This document shows, one piece after another, positions 39,601-48,600 of a DNA stretch of 64,000 bases. Position 1 is the stretch's first letter, and each line of letters opens with the position of its first letter. Origin of the DNA: Archilochus colubris (taxonomy: Eukaryota; Chordata; Aves; Apodiformes; Trochilidae); assembly GCA_023079485.1 (NCBI GenBank), contig CM041108.1, positions 5,733,321 to 5,797,320 of the forward strand, given 5' to 3'. Made by a program: the position numbers and the translations under genes. The notes below the pieces were generated by a model. It saw only the letters and a program-made list of their open reading frames with translations. It was not told where the DNA came from and made no database searches.

Positions 39601-42600
39601 AACGGGGATGGCCCCAGCATGTATTTTCAGACACACCCCTGCACACTGCACTTTTGCCTCTGTGCCTCAGTTTCCCCCTCTCCGAAAATCCTCAGAAATG
39701 CACCAGAGTAAGGTTGGTGCTTCTGAGCTTGTAGGAAGGCTGCCAGCCCCAACCAGGGAGCTTGTTGGGTGCTCCACACTTTGGACAAGAGACACATGAA
39801 TTGCTCAGGTCCTAGTGGCCAGGGCAGCCCCAGTGGCTGCTCTGGGTCTCCTGGCATCACTGCCACCCTGAACGTGACACTACAGGACTTGTTCCTGTCC
39901 CCAGCAGGCCAGGGGGTCCAGGCAGGCTCCAGGAGCATCCCTTCTTTCCAGAGCCTCCTTTCTGCTCTGATTCACCTCATGAATTATACGTTGAAACAGC
40001 TGCACACAGAGGGGGGAGCGGGGAGCCGGGAAGGAGACCTCGCTTACAATTAATTAAAAGCCTGAAAGTAATTACAAGCAAATCTCCCCAGCCAGCAGCC
40101 TTTCACTCCAGCGGACTCTGTTGATAAATTTGGTTATAATTGGATTAGAAATATTAAAAACATGCTGCATGTACAAAATAAATAAATAACTGGTGTCAGA
40201 CACCGGGCTGGCAGGCACGGTGGGTGGTGCAGGGGTGCCCGGGCTGGCCTGGCATGGCTGGGAGAGCCTGTGCCCACGGGCAGAACTGTGCCACCCTGGG
40301 AAGGTCCCCATGCTCCAGGTGTTCCCATGCTCCAGCTACAGGGAAGCCTTGGTGCTGGGCAGGTGCAAACAGGGAAAAAAATCTGCAAAAAGAGCCAGAT
40401 CTAGGAATGCATCTCAAAAGTTCAGGACTTTGTATTGCAATTATAGTGGGCCAGAGGTGTTCTGTCCTGGGGGACACCTATGTCCCTCACCCAAAGCTTT
40501 GGCAACCCTGGCAAACCGGCATTGGGCATCTTGTTGGAAGCAGCATAGCAGGTTTGTCCATCCAGGGCACCGTGTGCTTCCTCACACTCCTGTTCAAGGG
40601 AGAGGAGATGGTGTGCAGTGACAGAAGCATCTTCCCTGCAGCCTCCCGAGGGAGCGGGTTAGTTCTGCCTCTCCCGTTACAGCCTGGCACCAATCCATCA
40701 CATTTCACACTCCCGTGTGAAGCCGAGTGCTGGGGACAGGTGACGTGTGGGCAGGGAAGGGACACGGTACTGCCAGGGTCTGGGTGTGGCCATCACCTCC
40801 TTCCTGGCCCTGCCCTGTGGTGACCTCCCCGACCTCTCCCCCGCAGGCTTTGTCCTCCAGTACTCGGTGGACAACAGCGAGGAGTGGAAGGACGTGTTCA
40901 TCAGCTCCTCTGAGCGCTCCTTCAAACTGGAGAGCCTCAAGTGTGGCACCTGGTACAAGGTGAAGCTGGCGGCCAAGAACAGCGTGGGTGCTGGCCGCAT
41001 CAGCGAGATCATCGAGGCCAAGACCCATGGCAGAGGTGAGCCTGCTCTGCTGGGGCCCCGCTGGGGGACGGGGACATCCCCTCCTTGCAGCCACCCTCCT
41101 GACGAGCCTCTCCCGCAGAGCCCTCCTTCAGCAAGGACCAGCACCTCTTCACCCACATCAACTCCACGCACGCCAGGCTGAACCTGCAGGGCTGGAGCAG
41201 CGGAGGCTGCCCCATCACCGCCATCGTCCTGGAGTACCGCCCCAAGGGCAACTGGGTCTGGCAGAGCCTCCGCACCAACAGCTCCAGCGAGGTTTTCCTG
41301 ACGGAGCTGCGTGAGGCCACCTGGTACGAGCTCCGCATGAAGGCCTGCAACAGCGCCGGCTGCGGCAACGAGAGCGCCCAGTTCGCCACGCTGGACTACG
41401 ATGGCAGTGAGTGGGGGGACACGGGGATGGGGGGCTCCTGAGAGCACCCACCATCCACCCACACACCCACCCGTGCTCTGCCCTAGGCACCATCCCCCCG
41501 ATCAAGTCTGCCCAGGGGGAAGGGGACGACGTGAAGAAGCTCTTCACCATCGCCTGCCCCGTCATCCTGGCCACGCTGGGAGTGGCCCTGCTCTTCATCA
41601 TCCGCAAGAAGAGGAAGGAGAAGCGGCTGAAGAGGCTTCGAGGTAAGATGGGACCCAGAGGGAGAATGCAGGGGACCAGACCCCAGATCTGGGCTTTCCT
41701 GCACAAGCTCCTTATCATGGAATGACAGAATGGTTTGGGCTGGAAGGGGCCTTAAAGATCATCCTGGTACAACCCCCTGCCATGGGCAGTGACACTTCAC
41801 ACTAGACCAGGCTGCTCCAAGCCCCAGCCAACCTGTCCCTGAATATTTCCAGCAAGGGGGCAGCCACAACTTCTTTGGACAGCATGTTAAGTGTCTCTCC
41901 ACCATCACAGTGAACAATTCCTTCCTCATGTCTAACCTAAATCTCCCCTCATCCAGTTATGCCTTTAACAGCTGGTAAAAAAACCTCCCCCTTGTTTTGT
42001 TTTTTTTTTTCTTTTTTGTGTCTCCTGCACAGACGCTAAGAGTTTGGCTGAAATGCTGATCAGGTGGGTGTCTCAGCTGTGGGTACTTAGCAGTGAACAG
42101 TGGGGGTGGTCCTGGATACTTTAAAACCCAGGCTTCAGCTCTGCCTTGGGCTCAGAGTGGGGAAGGTTCTATCAGTCTGTCTGTAGCCCAGCAGCCTGGT
42201 GCTCTCGGGAGCTGCTGGGGGGTTGAGGCAGGTGGGTGCCAGCACCCAGGCTGGAGCCTGTGGGGCAGAGCTGGGGAGCTGAGCCCTGAGTGACCTCTCT
42301 GGTAATGCCTGGCACTGTGTCCCCTCTCACCTGGCAGCAAGAACAACCGCAGCTTCGACACGCCGGTGAAGGGGCCCCCGCAGGGCCCTCGCCTGCACAT
42401 CGACATCCCCCGAGTACAGCTCCTTATCGAGGACAAGGAAGGCATCAAGCAGCTGGGTAAGCACTGTGCTCTCTTGCAATGGGGGGCAGCACTTGCCAGG
42501 GAAAGGGATATGGACCAGCGTCCCATCTGGTCCTTGAGGCTGGTGGTGTCCCCAGGCTGTCCCCTTCTTTCCCAGGGGCTCCATGGGTGTGCTGGGCAGG

Positions 42601-45600
42601 GGCTAGCAGGGACCCACAGCTACAGGAGGGGTCTGAGCTCCAGCTTCTTCCCACAGGAGATGACAAAGCTACCATGCCGGTGACGGACACAGAGTTCAGC
42701 CAGGCAGTGAACCCTCAGAGCTTCTGCACGGGGGTCTCGCTGCACCACCCCGCTCTCATCCAGAACACAGGGCCCCTCATCGACATGTCGGACATCCGCC
42801 CCGGCACCAGTGAGTGGCTGTGGCCCTGAGGGCTGGGGTGGGTTTGCTGGTCCTGTTGGCAGCGAGGTTGGAGTGAGTGCAGGCTGTGCCTGGGAGGAGG
42901 TGCTGGTAAAGCAGAAAGAGCAGGGAAGGCTGCAGGGATACAGGGCAGTGTCCTGGCAGTCTTAAGGAGGGACCTGCCATGATTCTGTCACCTTTGTGCC
43001 TTAGACCCCGTGTCAAGGAAGAGCGTGAAGTCGGCACACAGCACCCGCAACCGCTACTCCAGCCAGTGGACCCTCACCAAATGCCAGGCGTCCACCCCGG
43101 CACGGACCCTCACCTCAGACTGGAGGACGGTGGGGTCCCAGCACGGCATCACGGTCACCGAGAGCGACAGCTACAGTGCCAGCCTCTCTCAGGACACCGG
43201 TACGGAGCAGGGCAGCAGGATGGGTGCCCTGCAGAGGCTGGGAATGGGTGACACCCCTGGGTGACTGCGCAAGGGGTGTTTAGGGTTGGTCAGCGGGATT
43301 TTCTCAGCCAGGGAGCAGTCGTGGGGTTCTGATGTGTCCTCTCCTCTCCAGACAAGGGGCGGAACAGCATGGTGTCGACGGAGAGCGCCTCGTCTACCTA
43401 CGAGGAGCTGGCACGTGCCTACGAGCACGCCAAGCTGGAGGAGCAGCTGCAGCACGCCAAGTTCGAGATCACCGAGTGCTTCATCTCTGACAGCTCCTCG
43501 GACCAGATGACCACCGGCACCACCGACAACGCCGACAGCATGACCTCCATGAGCACCCCTTCGGAGCCTGGCATCTGTCGCTTCACTGCCTCCCCCCCTA
43601 AGCCCCAGGACAGCGAGCGGGGCAAGAGCGTGGCCGTGCCCATCCCACACCGGGCCAGCAAAAGTATGTACCAGCAGGCATTGTGTGTGGCTGTGTGCTG
43701 CTTGGGCTGTGTGCTGTGTAATATGGAGAAAAATAAAAGAATAAAGGTGCTGAAGGAGACACTCGCTGTGCAAGGCTGGAGAGGAGCACTCTCCACAGCA
43801 GTGATCTTTCAGTAGCAGCTGCTGTGCCTCTGTGTGTGTTCACTGCATAGGTTCTTACCCCTCCCCTTGATTTGCTTCTCTACCCCCTTGCTTTGCATCT
43901 CTTTGCTTCTGCTCTCCTCACATTTCTTTTCTCCTCCATTTGCCTTTTGTTTCAAGTTCTTCCATTTTACCTTGATTTCTCCTTCTTCCGTATTCCCATT
44001 CCCTTCTACATCTACCATGTTTCTCCCATTTCTCTTTCCTACACTAATTCTTCCCATGTCTCTTCCCATCTTCCCATTCCACTTCTCTTTTTTTCCCTTT
44101 TTTTTACCTTCTACTCCCCCCATCATCTCATGACTCTTCCCTCCTCCTTCCCCATCTTTTCATGTCTTCTCTCTTTTTTTTTCCCATTTTTTTACCTTCT
44201 GCTCCCCCCATCATCTCATGTCTCTTCCTTCTTCTTACCCATCTTCCCATGTCTTCTCTTCTTCTTTCCCATTTTTTTGTTTCTCTTCATTTCTCCTGTC
44301 TTCCCATATCTCCTCTTTTTTCCCATTGCCTTCTTTTCTACTCCCCCATTTTCCGATGTCTCTCCTCTTCCCCTTCTCATTTTAATCTTCCCTGGTTGCT
44401 TCCCTTCTCCTTTACCATTCTTCCCTCTTCCTCCCATACCTTTAATTTCTACATCTTTCCTTCTATTTCTCTTCCTTTTGTTCTATCAACTCCCCTTTTC
44501 ATGTCTCTTGCTTCCCCCTTATTCTGTTAGGTTCACAAAGACTTGAATGGAAGCAATCTGTTCAAATTGGGAAAAATCTATGCAAATCTCCTCAGATCTG
44601 TCCAAGATAAGGCAGAACTGATCTATTGAAATGTATGCTCAAATAAATTATATTAGAATGGTTTACAGTCTGGAAAAATCTATTGAATCTCCTCAGATCC
44701 ATTCAAATCTACCCAAGATCATGCAGAACCTTGCAGAACCTATTCAGATCTGGTCTGGGCTGGTGACCTGTATTAAAATATACTACTTTCTATTAGAATA
44801 GATTAGAATCTGGCAAAATCTATGCAAATGCATTTGAATCAATTAAAATCTATCCAGAATGGGGCAGAATCTGAGAGTCTACTTTGATCTTGTGCAAACT
44901 ATTGAAGTGTATTCCAAGATATTCACAAGAATTTGGCAGAATCCAGCAACAGCTGGCATGGTGCTTATGCAACAGGGCCAAACCCAGTGTAACTGCCAGG
45001 CAGCTGAGTGATGCCAGCCCAGTTAATTCAAATATATATTAATATAGTCAACTAAGTGCTGGTATATTCTTCCATACTCTTTATATACGTACAGATATTG
45101 CTAAATTTAAATCAGAGCCCGCATACACTGGAAAAACGTGGCCAAACCTGGCACGATGAATTAAATATATTCAAATATATTCATATATTCTGCCAGACTC
45201 ATTAATATTTAGCTGTGTTCTAATGTGGCCAAATTCAAAGCAAACCTGGCACAGCCTTACAGAATCAGGTCAGATCTTTGCAGTCAGAACCTAGCACCAC
45301 AGTCTGGCAGATCTGGCAGGATATGCAGATTTTGCCAGATTTTAATCACAGCTGCTGTGTGTTTGCACAGTGGGATCAGAGCCCACACAATTACCAGCCA
45401 GCTCAGTGGTGCCTGCACAATCAATTCAAATATATTCAAATACACGTTGGTGTATTCTGCCCGGCTCATGAATATTTAGCTGTATTTTTAAATAGTGCCA
45501 GATTCCAAGCAAACGTGGCACAGCATTGCATAAACAGGGCCAAATCTGGCACGAGCAAAGTCTGCTGCTCTGAGTATGACAAAACCCAGCACAGGACATC

Positions 45601-48600
45601 AAGCAAATATCTGGCAAGAGAGGCAAGCAGCCAGGCAACTGAAGGATGTGGCAAAATCTGGCAGGAGGGTGGGAGCCAGGTGCTGGCACAACCACGTCAG
45701 TGCATATTAATGACTGTAAATACACATTTATGCAAATATATTCAGGCACAAGCAGATGAATGCTAATTCACATAAATGAGCTCTCCCTGCCAACTTTCTC
45801 CAGCAAACATAGGCAAATATATGCAGATTATTTAGGTGGGGGGAAAAACACGGGGTTTTTTGCCATAATAACCACACGCACACACACCCTGGCACAGTTT
45901 CTGAGCCAGTGGTGTGGTGCTGGCACAACCAAGTCTTAGTCAGTGCATTCAAGCATATGCAAATACATGCAAATGTATGCAAAACCATCCCAATGAGCTA
46001 TGCCGAATTTCCATGCTCCATATGTATGCAGATTTATCATAATATATGCAGGGGGGGGGAAGGGGGCAGTGGGGCAAATTATTATGATATAACACATTAT
46101 ATATATAAATTATTATGATATAACACACCACCACCCCGGTTGTATAACAGAGGCAAATCTGGCAAAACTTCCAAACACGTGGTTTTGGCACAGCCAAGCA
46201 CACATGAGTCAAATATGCAAATATATGCAAATGTATTTAAATAAATTCAAATGAATGTGTGGTGAGTTTGGTGACTTGGTTTGGTATAACAAACCCACCC
46301 ACCCAGTGCTGTAACAGGCAAAATTGCCAAGCACCTGATCTTGGCAGAGCCAAACACCCACAAGTTAATGTATGCAAATATATGTAAATATATACAGATA
46401 TATTGAAATACATTCAAATTTGTGGGGAGTGTGGCAACTCTGGTGTGTGCATGTGGGTTTTTTGGGTGTAGAGTGAAATAAACCAAAACATGTTGCCACA
46501 CTCCCCACAATTCAGTCTGAATATATTTGAATAAATTTAAATATATTTGCATATATTTACATGCCTTTACCTACATTAAGACCTGGTTGCACCATCGCCA
46601 CCAATTGTGTCAGATTTGCTGCTGTTATGCAAAAGTGTGGAGCACATTATACCAAACCAATTCGCCAAACTCCCCACAATTTACTTTGACTATATTTGAA
46701 TAAATTTAAATATATTTGCATAGATTTACATACATTCGCCTACATTAAGACTTGGTTCTGCCATTGCTGCTAGTTGTGCCAGATTTGCCACTGTTATGCA
46801 AAAGTGTGTAGTGAAATATACCAGAACAAGACGCCACACTCCCAATTCATATTGAATATATTTGAATAAATTTAAATATATCTGCATATATTTACATATA
46901 TTTGCCTACATTGACACTTGGTGGTGCCATCGCTGGTAACTATGCCAGATTTGCCACTGTTATGCAAAAGTGTGGAGTGTATCATACCAGAACAAGTTGC
47001 CACACTCCTGGCAAAATAATTTGAATATATTTGAATACATCTGCATACATTTACATATATTTGCATACATTAAGACTTGGTTGTGCCATCACTTCTGAAT
47101 GTGCCAGATTTGCCACTGTTACGCAAAAGTGTGGAGTGTATTATACCAGAAGAAGTTGCCACACTCCTGGCAAAATAATTTGAATATATTTGAATAAATT
47201 TAAATATATCTGCATGAATTTACATACATCAAGAGTGGATTGCGCCATTGCTGCTTATTATGCCAGATTTGCCACTGTTATGCAAAAGTGTGGGTTGTGT
47301 TATGCCAAAACAAAGTGCCAAGTTCCTCATGTGTTCATTTGAATATGTTTGAATGCATTTGAATATATTTGCATATATTTGCATACATTAAGCCGCTTGC
47401 TCACTGATTGTGCCAGATTTGCCATTGTTTTGCAACCAAAACAAGTTGAACACTTTTGCATAAGTGTGGCAAACCCCACCAAATTCTCAGGATTTGTCAT
47501 GTGAGTTGATGTATGTAGATGTATGTAAATGTATGTAGATATATGCAAATTTATGCAGCTGCTTTGGTTTTGTGTTTTTTGTTTTTTTTTTTTTTTTTTT
47601 ACCACTTTTCTGTCTTAACCTCACCACCATTTTGCCCAATTTCTGAGCTAGCTTTGTAGTGCCAGCACAAGCAAGTGTTTGTATGCTAATATATTCTTAT
47701 ATATTCTAATTTATTCTGCCAACACTCATGATTATTCATAGGCATGCTAATGTGCCATATGTAGAGCAAGCCAAGCTGACACAATTTGGCAGAAATTGGC
47801 TCAATGTGTCACCATATTACTGATTTATCTACACCTTGCCCTGTCCTACCCAAATTCTGGATATTGGTAACAATTCCAACCCTACCTCTTCTGTCAGCCA
47901 TTTAATTCTGCTTGATTTTGTTCAATTTGGGCAGAATCTAACAGCTTATTCTGAGCTTTTTTTTCAATGTGTCAGGATTATGCAAACATATTCAAATATA
48001 TTCAATTACATAAGGATCTGGAACATGTCAGCAAAATCTATTCGGATTTGACCAGGTTTTATTTATTTGTAATATCCATTATCTATGTTTTTATCTACAG
48101 TATACAGATATATAATTTATATATAATTAAATATATAAAATATACAATACATAATAAACTATGTATTATAATATATATTATATATGATATATTAGATGTT
48201 ATATATGTTATATGTTATATGTTATATATTACATATATATTATATATCATATATTATATATTATAATACATAACATATATAGTATATAGTATATATACTA
48301 TATATAATACTATATATATACTATATACATATACTATATACTATATAGTATTATATATAGTATATACAGTATGTATAGATAGTATATATAGTATATATAG
48401 TGTATATACTATATGTAATATATAGTATACTATAATATGCTATATAATACATATTATATCATATATATACTATATATAGTATTATATATAGTATATATAG
48501 TATGTATAGATAGTATATATAGTATATATAGTGTATATACTATATATAATATATAGTATACTATAATGTGCTATATAATACATATTATATAATAAGCTAT

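Noticed and set aside
40698..41462. 254-residue minus-strand open frame opposite FN3-5/FN3-6 exons
   Set aside because: Antisense shadow of GC-rich coding exons; the plus strand encodes clear FN3 domains.
43664..43815. Extension of the penultimate DSCAML1 exon as normal coding sequence
   Set aside because: The donor GTATGTA and the exact phase of the last exon with its conserved tail show that splicing is the main path; read-through is kept only as a possible isoform.
43872..44546. 224-residue plus-strand open frame that looks like a membrane protein
   Set aside because: It is the translation of a pyrimidine-only repeat, giving only Phe/Leu/Ser/Pro/Ile strings; no domain and no splice support.
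47967..48266. Ile/Tyr-rich open frame in the A/T array
   Set aside because: Pure product of TATA repeats.
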